Part shown: piece by piece, positions 52,331 through 63,360 of the stretch
Layout: every line of letters starts with the position of its first letter
Numbering within the stretch: position 1 is the stretch's first letter
Source of the DNA: Rhipidocladum racemiflorum
Lineage: Eukaryota; Streptophyta; Magnoliopsida; Poales; Poaceae
NCBI GenBank assembly: GCA_036346355.1
Contig: CM070571.1
Span: forward strand, 45,652,293 to 45,716,292
DNA: 64,000 bases
Reading direction: 5' to 3'
The notes under the pieces: generated by a model
Database searches by the model: none
The model's input: only the letters and a program-made list of their open reading frames with translations
Told to the model about the DNA's origin: nothing
Position numbers and translations under genes: made by a program

Positions 52331-54611
52331 TGTAGCGCCCGGATTTTTCTCCTCCAGCCGCAACCGCCGCCCGCTTCCTCCGCGCCGTGTCCCCGCCGCC
52401 AGCCTGCGCAACCGCCATGTGATCTCGCAGCGGCCGTTGCAGCCGCCTCGCCCCTATACAAAGAGCCCCCACGGGACCCCTCTCCTCCGTGCCCTCCCCT
52501 CTCCCTCCCGCTCCCTCTCCTCCCACCGCCGCCCGCCCGCCGCCAGCCGTCCTCGGCTCGTGAGTCGCCGAGCAGCGCACCCGTCGCCAGACGCCCGCCT
52601 CCTCCGGTCCCAGCGCCGCCCGGCTTTGCCGCCCGCCGCCCGTCGCGGTCTTGCGCCGCCCTCCTTCCTTCCCGGCCGGCCGCTCGCCGGCCGCTTTCGC
52701 CCGCGCCCTCGGCTCCGCTTTCGGCCAAGACCGTCGCGTCTTATTTGTCAAGACAGGATCGAGTGGACCGGGCCTTGCCACCAAGGAAAAGAAAAAGAAA
52801 AAAAAAATTTCAAAAACCTTTATGACGTCATAAAGCGATTTTCGTTTTAAAAATAAAATCTGAAAAGCCGTTTTTGCTGCTGACGTCAGCATGACGCAGT
52901 AAGTCCGGTTTTTATTTTAAAAATGATTTAAAAATTCCGAAAAATCCAGAAAAGTCTGTTTTATTTGTTTTTAAACTTTCGGGAGCCCGTTTTCGCCCAT
53001 TCGAACTCCGATTGGCTCCGTTCTTCTTCCTAAATTCATTAGAAATCCCAAACTTTAGTTTAGAGCTAGTTTGAAATTCAATTTGTGTTTATTTGTATTC
53101 TTTTGAGTCTTATTTGAATTTGGTTATTTTTCACGCGTAGATTACGGAGAGTCCGAGGAGTTCCCGAACGACGGTTTCGAGCAGCAACTCGTCGAACCAG
53201 GCAAGTCACACCCCCTTGACCATGTTGCTCCCAGTTTTATGAACTTGTATGTTGTATTTACAATTATTGCATACTTATTTATTATAGACATTAATTTTCG
53301 ACCTAGTTTTAAATGATAGTTAAATCCAATTTTGACATGCGACCTTTGACATTTGAATTCCGATACCCTTGTAACCTTAGTAAAAATATGAATTACGACT
53401 ATGGTAATAGTTAGACATTGCTTAGCCATGCTTAGAACTAAACTTAGGAAATTTTGGGGAACTTTATGCCAAAATGATATCTTGTTCATGTGGAAACTTA
53501 TAGTGATCAATGTTAGTGATAATGTGGAGATTAGTATGGTTAAAATGAAAATGACTTAGACCGGACGAGAATTGGTTGGAAAGTGGGGAGGTCATGGTTC
53601 TGGGTTTGTGGAAAGTCTCGCCTAGTCAATTAAGGACCGGTCTGAGTTTCGCTGAATGTAAAGCCTAACCGTACTACCACGAGTCTGGAATGGGACAGAC
53701 CTGGCTATCCTTATTAAATCATTTCATGGACAGTCATGCCATATGGGGGTAGTGGTGTGGTGAAAGCGAGATGCTGCCACTTCGGCGCAAGAGGGGGCTT
53801 CTGATTAGAGGGAGTCTTTCAGCGGTGAAACCTTAGCGGGCATGACTACGTGTATGATTTTAATGTAGGGGCCTTGTCATATGTTTCTCTGTCACTCACC
53901 AAAGGAAGTGTGTTGACATAAAAGGGAAATATTATGTTTTGTGGGTAAAGTTGTACAACCTCTGCAGAGTGTCAAACTAATCGATTAGCCGCGCCCGCGG
54001 TTATGGACATGCCGAGCAAGCCATTTTCAGATTAGACTTTGGTAAATTAAAATTGGATTTTCGGAAAATAATGTTGGATGGAGGGAGTCCATCATGGGTA
54101 AAACTTAGCCAATTCCAGGAGAGATTCCTGAGTTAAAACTGTATAGATTTGATTTTGGAATAAAGTATGCCTTTTAAAATTATTGAAAATGTTATTAAAC
54201 TGTTGCTTTATGCTTAAATAAACCATATTGCCATCCTTTGATTACCCGTACATTTATACTGTATTTCCGGTGTGGTTTGCTGAGTACGTATGTACTCACC
54301 CTTGCTTAATTTATCAATTCAGAGGAGGAGTATCACGATGGTGAGGACCAGCTGGACTAGGCCGTGCCCCCAGTCGATTGCCTGTGGCAAATTAATTGGG
54401 CTCTATCTATTTATCTTTATTTCCGCTGCTTTCATTTATTCGTTTATTTATTCGTTGGCCTGCGCGCCATTTCATTTGTATCTTAGAATATTTATCTTTA
54501 ATAAAGAACGACGGATATGCTATGGTTTCATTTCTGCTGTGTGTACTAGCATTTCCTGGACTAGTACATAATACACAGAGGATTTCGAAGGTGTTATTCC
54601 GGGGTCTGACA
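52331..54611 (+). mobile_element. solo Gypsy LTR G5b
   Basis: 2281 bp with ends TGTAGCGCCCGGA and TCCGGGGTCTGACA, themselves imperfect inverted repeats. A perfect duplication, tctat, lies at 52326-52330 and 54612-54616. The TATA-like CTATACAAAG is at 52454. The shared Gypsy block GGGTAAAGTTGTACAACC with CTCTGCAGAG is at 53943-53990. There is no internal domain, so it is a solo LTR. It is nested in or at the broken end of G5a. Confidence 0.9.
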
Positions 54612-54616
54612 TCTAT

Positions 54617-55538
54617 GTACTTTCCTTCCCCTGTATAGGAGAAAAACCAATAGGGCACCTAAAAAAGGAAAACTAATACGGTATGTCACGGCCGCCCGTC
54701 TTCTCTCCCCCATTGTCGTCCAATTGTTGATCTCCCTGGTGAGATCCACAAAAACGCACGTTGCCACCGTTAAGCACTCATGCCGACGCCACCACCACTG
54801 CAAGTAGTACTATACTTCCGGCGCCGGCATGGATCAGTCCACCATGCGTACACACCTGCCATTCTTCAGGTACCGTTGCAGCGTTCACGACTTAACCTTT
54901 CCCCGTCTATTTGCGCTGCATACCAGGAACGATTCAAAATTTCAAAGGAACCTCCGTAATTCTCAAGCCGACGCTGCCGCCTACTGCGATTGACGGCGTC
55001 CACTTGATTGCCTACTAGCAAAGCATCCACCGTGTTTTCCGTCCACTGATGGTAAGTCATTCATTCTATTTTGCCGATTCGCTTAGTTCCACGTTTATCA
55101 AAGAACTGTTTATTTGTTATTCATGTCCTTTTCTTTTCTTTCTTTACAGCCAGCAAGATATGCTTTGTAGTCTCTCTCTCTCTCTCTCACATGTAATATA
55201 TACAGAACTTGATTTATAGTGAAACAAGTATTCATACAGAAGCTAGCAGGAGTCCATCTGAAGCACGTGCAAGTGTAACATGGCAATGCCACTATTGCAA
55301 ATTGCCATTACATCTCAGTTGTGATTTCATATGACAATTCGGTAGCATGTATAATAAAATATAGGAAAAATATTTGGATTATCACTCTATTCGTTATCAT
55401 TTCAGGATCTGCCACCTATCATCTGGCTGATTTGTTGCCTATGGACACACACCAGTGAGGCATTGAGCGACAAATCGTGAATTTCCCTTCAAATATACTA
55501 CTTATCTTCGGCAGTGAGCAAATCATTCCTTCAAGAGT
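54617..55538. other. single-copy-looking DNA left of Copia B
   Basis: No repeat family recognised. A (CT)n run lies at 55171-55188. Donor-like GATGGTAAGTC (55047) and acceptor-like TTTCTTTACAG (55139) sites occur on the plus strand, but no coding region is convincing. Confidence 0.4.
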
Positions 55539-55543
55539 CATGT
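55539..55543. repeat. target duplication of Copia B, left copy (catgt)
   Basis: catgt directly before TGTAGGATCG; the partner is at 62682-62686 directly after GATTTCACA. Confidence 0.95.
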
Positions 55544-56997
55544 TGTAGGATCGAAAGACACGAATATAGCAATCAGAGGGGGGGTGAATGATTGTGCGGA
55601 AGCTAAAACCAAATTCTTGATCTATTAAAAGTTCACCCCAAAACAGAACCAAATGATTGCCTCGTTTTCGACAAAAACAGAATGACAGAGGTTCGGTAAA
55701 AAGAGAATTCCCGGAGATCCAACCGTCGAAACGATCTGAAATTTGGACACAAGAAACTAGATTCCAGTACGAATTGAACCCAAAAAGAATCAGCTCGATC
55801 GGACTTACGGATCAAAAGTTATGAGCTTCGCAAGCTTGCTGAGCCAGAACTTGACGAGAATCAATCTAATCAAAACTTCAAGATTAAACAAGAACGACAA
55901 AAGATTGATCAACTAGACTTGAGAAACACTAGATCAATACCCTAGAGAGGTTTTTGATGGATCAAACCAAGATGAAACTCAACGATCAAAAACCAATCTA
56001 GAATTAGAACAAGCATGCAAACAAGAACCAAAACAGAAAACACTGTAGCGACGAGGTTACTGTAGCACGCAAAAATCTTGGAAGAATTGATCTTTATTTC
56101 TTGTCTAAAATACTCTCATCAAAAGAGTACAACCCTAAAGCTTGCTCAAAGCTTGATTGCCTTCAACAGGAGGCAACCCCTCTATTTAAAGAAGGCAAAC
56201 ACACCTAATCCTAGAAGGAGTCCTAATCCTAGAAGGATTCCTAATCCTAAAAGGATTCCCACTCCTAATCCTAGAAAGAGCATGTGTTCAACACAACTCC
56301 ACTTGGCCCAACCTGGCCGAGTACAACTCTTGCACGCGTATGGCAACCCTACCATACTCACGTGACTAACACTTTGCACGCGTATGGCCACCTGCCATAC
56401 TCACGTGACTAACACTTTGCAAGCGAATGACCTCCTGCCATTCTCACGTGACTAACCATTCTTCATGTGCACCATTCCCTTAGCCCGAACGTCCCGCATG
56501 ACATCCTTGACCACCAAGACCTCAGTTCCTCCTGAACCTAGTCCCGAACCTCAGTTCCTCCATGAACCTAGTTCCGGTCCCGTCATCGACCACGTTCGTC
56601 TTCGAGCAATACCTGCACATGAACAAAACACAAAACGAATCCGAGCACAAGTCCACGACTTGACTCAATATTAGTCCATGCAAATACTCACACGAGCATT
56701 GCATAAAGTCCAATCATCATGAAATTCTCACCAATTTCATAATCTCAAAAACGAATCAAACACAATTCCAATTTTGCTCAAAACCCTAATTCAGCAAAAA
56801 CGCATTCACGACGGACAAACAAATATTGTCCGGCGTACACATGAAAAATCACTCAAAAAACCATTCACAACGGACAGACAAAATCAGTCCGGTGTACACA
56901 TGAAAGTCTCGGTTTCAAGAAGAAATCAAAACCGAGCAAAACACGTTCACAACGGACCAACAAAATCAGTCTGTTGTACAAGTGAAAATATCGGTTC
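55544..56997 (-). repeat. 3' LTR of Copia B, truncated
   Basis: Colinear with 60863-62317 of the other LTR and within one base of its length. At 56997 it joins the internal 3' region directly (CGGTTC next to AAGAAAATGTGTG), so the start of the LTR, three hairpin modules and the polypurine tract are deleted. The remaining part keeps the G-boxes and TATA. Confidence 0.92.
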
Positions 56998-57957
56998 AAG
57001 AAAATGTGTGTCAATGTGCAATGTGTCCAAGAATTCCAACAATCTCCAAACTTCTCTCAAAATGCCAGAAACAAATCCCCCTTTTTCTTCTCCCCCTTTT
57101 TTCTTAAACTTTTCAACGATCCCCAAATTTCTCCCCCTTTGACAATGGATTCATCAAGAGTACAAAAGAGAGAACAAGTTCAAAATTTTTCCTGTAGCAA
57201 AGATTTCACAAGGAGAAACAAGGGAGTGCCAAGATAGGAAAAGATGAGCTCATTCGATCATATAACCTTATATATCACATAATATGCAAAATACATGATC
57301 TTGATGTGATTTTAACAAGTTAGGAAATGACATGCATCTCAACCTCAATTTAGTCAACTATAGCCAAGTACTAAGCAAGATCTTAGCAGAAAAAGCAAGG
57401 CTTTAAAAATTGAAGCAACTAACAACTTAGGGCGAGCAAGTAGTTTCAACTCCAATCTAGTAGACCAATTTAATCTTTAAACAATAAATCGCATGTGGCA
57501 TGCTTGAAGCATACTTCTTTTATTTTCTAGGAATGGCATGCTTGAAGCATACATCTTATCTTTGAGGGAATGGCATGCTTGAAGCATACATCTTATTTTT
57601 TAAGGAAAGCATGCCTGAAGCATACAACTTGAAGCTTTTGCTTTTAACAACCCTTTTTTATTGATTCCCTTTTTCTTTTCTTTTTCTTTGATTGTAAACA
57701 TGCAAAAATGATTAAAAGGTCTTATGAAAGAGTAAAGTTGAAAACACACTTGCTTCATAGCCCAAATTTGTCAAGAAGATTCAATAAAGCCACAGAGTAT
57801 TTAGCTATAGGCAATCAGTCTAAGGAATTCCGCAATGTCATTTTTAGTTCAAGTGGAACAATTTAGATTATCATATATTAGCTCAATTACATAGTATATA
57901 AAGAAATATGATAAAGTGAGCTCATTAAGTGAAAGAACTTGGCAAGGAAACTCCCCC
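56998..57957 (-). other. 3' non-coding region of Copia B
   Basis: Inverse counterpart of 8085-9050 in A. It has purine blocks, CATGCTTGAAGCATA dyads in a roughly 45-bp repeat (57495-57625), and ends in the deletion junction with the 3' LTR. Confidence 0.75.
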
Positions 57958-58602
57958 TCAAAACAAACCCATTGGATGAACAATCCCAAGTTCTCCCCGA
58001 ATAAAAGCAAAACGAGAAGAAAACAAAGGTTTTGTGAAAATGTCAGCCAATTGATGTTCAGTATCCACATGATGAAGCACAATATTTTCTTTTTCAACAT
58101 GATCTCTAAGAAAGTGAAATCCAGTATCAATATGCTCAAGAAAGGGGATTACTCAAGAGGTGGCACGAACCAAATCAATTCAACATCCTCCAAAGTCAAC
58201 ATCAGAATAAGCTCTTAAACTAATGCATAAGGAAGCAGAAAGTCAAATGCCAAAATCTTGAGTACCATGGAGATACCTGAAAGTTCACTTGAATGCTTGT
58301 CGATGTGAAGCACGTGGGAAGCTTGAAAACAAGCACACACAAGCACGTGGGAAGAGTCTCTCATGTAAACCTCTAATTATCTCATCCTCAACAGCATCAT
58401 CATCATCTTTATGAACAAAGACACTCTCTCCCTGAACATATGCACCTGTACCTGCACTATTTGGACTAGTGCCTTTTGCGAAAACAGAGGTGGAAGAAGC
58501 ATCTTGAAAAATAACACTTTTAGCACGAGATGCGCGAGTGAAGGAGAACCAAATCTTATCACTGAACATATGAAGTGAGCATCCGAAATTCACTAGCCAC
58601 AT
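57958..58602 (-). pseudogene. protease and pol remnants of Copia B
   Basis: The protease starts MWLVNFGCSLHM, where WLVDSGCSRHM is expected. The catalytic Asp is Asn and the Ser is Phe. After FAKGTS the sequence jumps to the linker before RT (GAYVQGESVFVHKDDDDAVEDEI), then to a short RT/RNase H junction (FPRASHRQAF). RNase H tail pieces follow in other frames (HQLADIFTKPL equivalent near 58030), ending at a TGA near 57958. Integrase and the catalytic part of RT are gone. At least two large deletions. Confidence 0.85.
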
Positions 58603-60822
58603 GTTCTCCCTCCTCGCGTGAGAAGCCTACATAGAAGCAGAAAGTGTCGAGGTCTCGGTACTGGGGTTAGAAATAAGATGTTTAGGAATCGATCTTGAGA
58701 CACACGACGGACAACAGTAGGCACAACACGAGTAGTCTTATGCACAAAATCAAATTTGCCTGTTCCCGTGTTTCTAGCAACAAAAGGTGATTGCATCACC
58801 CTAGGCACGTAGTGAGAAGCAAAGCGTGCCTTTCTGAAATTAGACCTAGCCTTAGCTCTTTCTTTCTTTTGTTGTTTGGCTAGTCTAAAGCAAAAATCTA
58901 CTAAATGTCCATCTCTACCACAATGAGTGCAAGTGTACTTAACAGGATGTTTGGCTTTAGAAGTAGAAGCAACATTTGCATTCATCATAGTAGAAGATAA
59001 CACTCCAGCAGACTTAAAGACAGTTTTCTTAGGCTCATTGACAATTTCAAATTTTCCTCCGTCAAGTGCTTTAACAACAGTGGGAACATGTGATTTATGA
59101 TGAGCATAAGAATCAAAACCTAAACCTTTATTATGAGTGCTGACTTTTGATTGATCCAAAATCATGTTTAGTTTTTTCTTGCCATTAGTGAATCGTTCCA
59201 AAGAACTTTGCAAGTAATCAACTTTCTTAGCAAGAGTTAAACAATTATTGCAAGGAATATCAACCTTCCCTTTTTGCTTACGACAAGTAGAGCATGAAAG
59301 AACCTCATGTGTGAGCAGATTATCAGTTATTTGAGAAACCCTAGCATTTGCATCTTTTAACTTCAATTCAAGAGTTGAGCATTTAGAACAAGAAGTTGAA
59401 CCATGCAATTCATCAGTGGAACAGCTAGCATTTTTAACATGTTTCTCATTTTTATCATTTAGATGTAACAGAAGAGCATGTTCTTTCCTAAGCAAGGTGA
59501 GCTCATTGTAAATTAAGTCACATGATTTGCAAGTATCATCATCAGGAATCAAGGTCTTAAGTCTAGCAATTTCAGCATTCAATGACTCCACAAGAATATC
59601 ATGTTTCTTAATTTTTCTATCACGTTTGTCAAGCAATTTTCCAAGGCAGACATGACATTGGCTAATTCATCATAAGAAGGATCTACCTCATTGAAGTCGC
59701 TGTCGTTGCTGTCCTCCATGAAGCTGTCGCTGCTTTTGGCCATGAGACACAATCCCGTCAACTCATGCTTGCTTGGAGTTGCATCGTCCTCGCTGCTCTC
59801 CGAATCCACATCGCTCAAATTGACTTGTTCAAGAGCGGAAAGGACTCGGTGAACCACCTTGCGATTGATGAAGCTCTTTTTCTTTCTATCAAACTTCTTC
59901 TTTTCATTTCTTTTGTCGTTGTCCTTCTCCTCCCATGATGCTTTACCTGCAAGTTTAGGACAATTTGTGCGAATATGGTTGAGGTCACCACACTCATAGC
60001 ATCTTGGAGGACCACCACCACCTTTCTTCCTCATTCTCACATTCTGCAAAGCTTTATAAAAGCGAGAAGAGAGTGATGCCAAGTCTTCTTCCGGAAATTC
60101 CTCAATCTGTTCATTGGTTAGTGAAGACAAGAAAGACAAGGCAAAGCTTGAAGAAGTATTGTTAGGAGACATGCTAGTTTGAGAGGATAAAGCAATTGAT
60201 TTATGTCCATTCTTCCTAGCAAGGACATCCAACTCATGAGTCTTCAGCTTAGAGTAAAGAACATCTAATGTGAGTGTGCTCATTGTAGTAGATTCTTGTA
60301 TAGATGTTACTTTCATCTCCCACACCGACATGTCCAAAGCACTAAGCAATTGTCGAGCATTTTCAGCATCAGTGTAGCTAACTCCAACAGCACGTAGATT
60401 GCTAAGAATTTTATTGAAACGTGCAAAGAAGTCATCTGTGATTCACTAGGTTTCATCTCAAAACGCATGTATTCTTTTTGTAAATATCTTGGCGAACCTC
60501 TTTGACAGTGTTAGAACCCTCATGGTAATCACAAAGAGATTTCCATACCTCATATCGGATCGAAGATGAACCACACGATCAAAGTCGGCTGCGTCCCAAG
60601 CCTTGGATGATCAAGTTGCGCGCCTTCTTGTTTGCTTCAACATGTGTGCGATTGGTATCGTTGGCGTTGTCGTTTGGGGACTTCATATGGCTTGTAGACC
60701 TTCTCCCAAATTGTGAAGCCCTGTGCTTGGATGAACGCCTCCATCTTGGCCTTCCAAAACTGAAAATCAACACCATCGAACACACAAGGTTTTGTCGAAT
60801 AACGATCCATTGATCTAATCAC
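58593..60822 (-). pseudogene. gag: gag polyprotein of Copia B
   Basis: Start MDRYSTKPCVFDGVDFQFW at about 60810. The N-terminal domain is shifted after YKPYEVP (about 60680) and again near 60430. From 60349 the frame is open through MLSALDMSVWEMKV and the first knuckle CYECGDLNHIRTNC to about 59600. There a shift leads to 347 open codons with a coiled coil, CSTCRKQKGKVD with PCNNC, and the second knuckle CTHCGRDGHLVDFC, to 58593. It is better preserved than gag of A, and shows that the two-knuckle arrangement is a family trait. Confidence 0.85.
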
Positions 60823-60843
60823 CGATTAAGATAGATTAGAAAA

Positions 60844-60860
60844 ACCTTGCTCTGATACCA
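60844..60860 (-). promoter_or_regulatory. primer binding site of Copia B
   Basis: The minus strand reads TGGTATCAGAGCAAGGT two bases after the LTR terminus. Confidence 0.93.
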
Positions 60861-60862
60861 CT

Positions 60863-62681
60863 TGTAGGATCGAAAGACACGAATATAGCAATCAGAGGGG
60901 GGGTGAATGATTGTGCGGAAGCTAAAACCAAATTCTTGATCTATTAAAAGTTCACCCCAAAACAGAACCAAATGATTGCCTCGTTTTCGACAAAAACAGA
61001 ATGACAGAGGTTCGGTAAAACGAGAATTCCCGGAGATCCAACCGTCGAAACGATCTGAAATTTGGACACAAGAAACTAGATTCCAGTACGAATTGAACCC
61101 AAAAAGAATCAGCTCGATCGGACTTACGGATCAAAAGTTATGAGCTTCGCAAGCTTGCTGAGCCAGAACTTGACGAGAATCAATCTAATCAAAACTTCAA
61201 GATTAAACAAGAACGACAAAAGATTGATCAACTAGACTTGAGAAACACTAGATCAATACCCTAGAGAGGTTTTTGATGGATCAAACCAAGATGAAACTCA
61301 ACGATCAAAAACCAATCTAGAATTAGAACAAGCATGCAAACAAGAACCAAAACAGAAAACAACATGTAGCGGCAGGTTACTGTAGCACGCAAAAATCTTG
61401 GAAGAATTGATCTTTATTTCTTGTCTAAAATACTCTCATCAAAAGAGTACAACCCTAAAGCTTGCTCAAAGCTTGATTGCCTTCAACAGGAGGCAACCCC
61501 TCTATTTAAAGAAGGCAAACACATCTAATCCTAGAAGGAGTCCTAATCCTAGAAGGATTCCTAATCCTAAAAGGATTCCCACTCCTAATCCTAGAAAGAG
61601 CATGTGTTCAACACAACTCCACTTGGCCCAACCTGGCCGAGTACAACTCTTGCACGCGTATGGCAACCCTACCATACTCACGTGACTAACACTTTGCACG
61701 CGTATGGCCACCTGCCATACTCACGTGACTAACACTTTGCACGCGAATGACCTCCTGCCATTCTCACGTGACTAACCATTCTTCATGTGCAACATTCCCT
61801 TAGCCTGAACGTCCCGCATGACATCCTTGACCACCAAGACCTCAGTTCCTCCTGAACCTAGTCCCGAACCTCAGTTCCTCCATGAACCTAGTTCCGGTCC
61901 CGTCATCGACCACGTTCGTCTTCGAGCAATACCTGCACATGAACAAAACACAAAACGAATCCGAGCACAAGTCCACGACTTGACTCAATATTAGTCCATG
62001 CAAATACTCACACGAGCATTGCATAAAGTCCAATCATCATGAAATTCTCACCAATTTCATAATCTCAAAAACGAATCAAACACAATTCCAATTTTGCTCA
62101 AAACCCTAATTCAGCAAAAACGCATTCACGACGGACAAACAAATATTGTCCGGCGTACACATGAAAAATCACTCAAAAAACCATTCACAACGGACAGACA
62201 AAATCAGTCCGGTGTACACATGAAAGTCTCGGTTTCAAGAAGAAATCAAAACCGAGCAAAACACGTTCACAACGGACCAACAAAATCAGTCTGTTGTACA
62301 AGTGAAAATATCGGTTCCTTTTGAAAAGAGTTTGGCACATAAGCTCAAAAGCATGTCCACGACAGACCCAAAAACTTGGTCCGTCGTACATGCAAAACTT
62401 ACTGGCTTCTTGGAGAATTGAGTTCGACTCATGAGCTCAAAAACACGTTCACGACAGACACACAAAATTGGTCCGTCGTACATGGGAAAATGAGGTTGCC
62501 AAAGCATGTTTACGACAGACCAACAAACTTTGTCCGTCGTAGATGGGAAACTTACTGTTTTCTTTAAGTTTCGTCCGGCGCCAAAGCGAAACTTACTGTT
62601 TCTTGTCAAATTGTCAAAACACATGAACAAACACATTTGCAAATTCAATTCTAAGCCAATTTTTCAGCACATGATTTCACA
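60863..62681 (-). repeat. 5' LTR of Copia B
   Basis: 1819 bp. On the minus strand: TGTGAAATCATG start, six to seven hairpin modules (62126-62545), three CACGTG G-boxes (about 61679-61775), a B-specific tandem repeat of CCTAATCCTAGAAGGA units (61526-61600), a TATA-like TTTAAATAGAGG (61500-61511), poly(A)-like AATAAAG and the CCTACA end. Confidence 0.95.
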
Positions 62682-63360
62682 CATGTCACAAACCAAAGGA
62701 CCAAACACCAATTCATTTTCTTCTTTTATATCAATATATGTGGTATGTTAACCTTTTGGCATACATATTAGCCAGCTTTAATAATTTATTTTTGCATACA
62801 TACCCATTTTTTAAATAAACCAACATATAAAAAAAACTGCATAATGTTGTTTTTGCAGTAATTGAGTTTTAATTCAAGTTGTTTAAAAACTCTAATGTAT
62901 ATACCACTACAATCCTTATCAGATCCGTTGGAGCAAACTTTCTCAGGCACTTAACTCCCATGGCAACCAGACAAGAGCAGTCTTGTGTGCTCTGGACTTG
63001 AGAATTCCAGAGGTACTGCCTGCAGGCAGCATTAACAATAGAGTAGACCAGTTAGGATCCACTTTTCTCAACGCGGTGTGCAAAACATTCGATATTGGAC
63101 CCAACGTCTAGTAATCATGCAAATCGGAACAGAAATAACAAATCTGAACACTGCGGAACAAAAAGCACAACTCATGCATGTTCGTAATCTAACCATTACT
63201 CTTTCAATATCCGAGATATTCTGGAAAAATATGTACACCCGTTTCATGTCGTACGCAAGTCGTACACCCACCCGTGTCATGTTTTAACTGCAGCTCCCTG
63301 ATTCTAACATCTTACACTGTATGTCTGTACCACTTTTAGAAATGGTAATGCTAAAGTAAA
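62682..63360 (-). other. downstream region and probable 3' UTR of HSFA5
   Basis: It runs from the B insertion to the HSFA5 stop codon. A possible poly(A) signal, AATAAA on the minus strand, lies at 62786-62791, about 570 bases past the stop. No ORF or repeat recognised. Confidence 0.5.

Larger units (their letters stand above)
55544..62681 (-). mobile_element. Copia LTR retrotransposon B, internally deleted relative of A
   Basis: A minus-strand element with the duplication catgt at both ends. LTR termini are the same as those of A. The 5' LTR (60863-62681) is complete; the 3' LTR (55544-56997) lacks its first 364 bp. The two differ at only about ten places over 1454 bp by eye, so the insertion is young. 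Gag is largely preserved. Protease is mutated, and integrase and nearly all of RT are missing. It could only move with proteins from other copies. Confidence 0.93.

Noticed and set aside
52277..52892. Overlapping long ORFs on both strands
   Set aside because: They lie in the GC-rich promoter-proximal part of solo LTR G5b, open on several frames at once, which is typical of base composition rather than coding.
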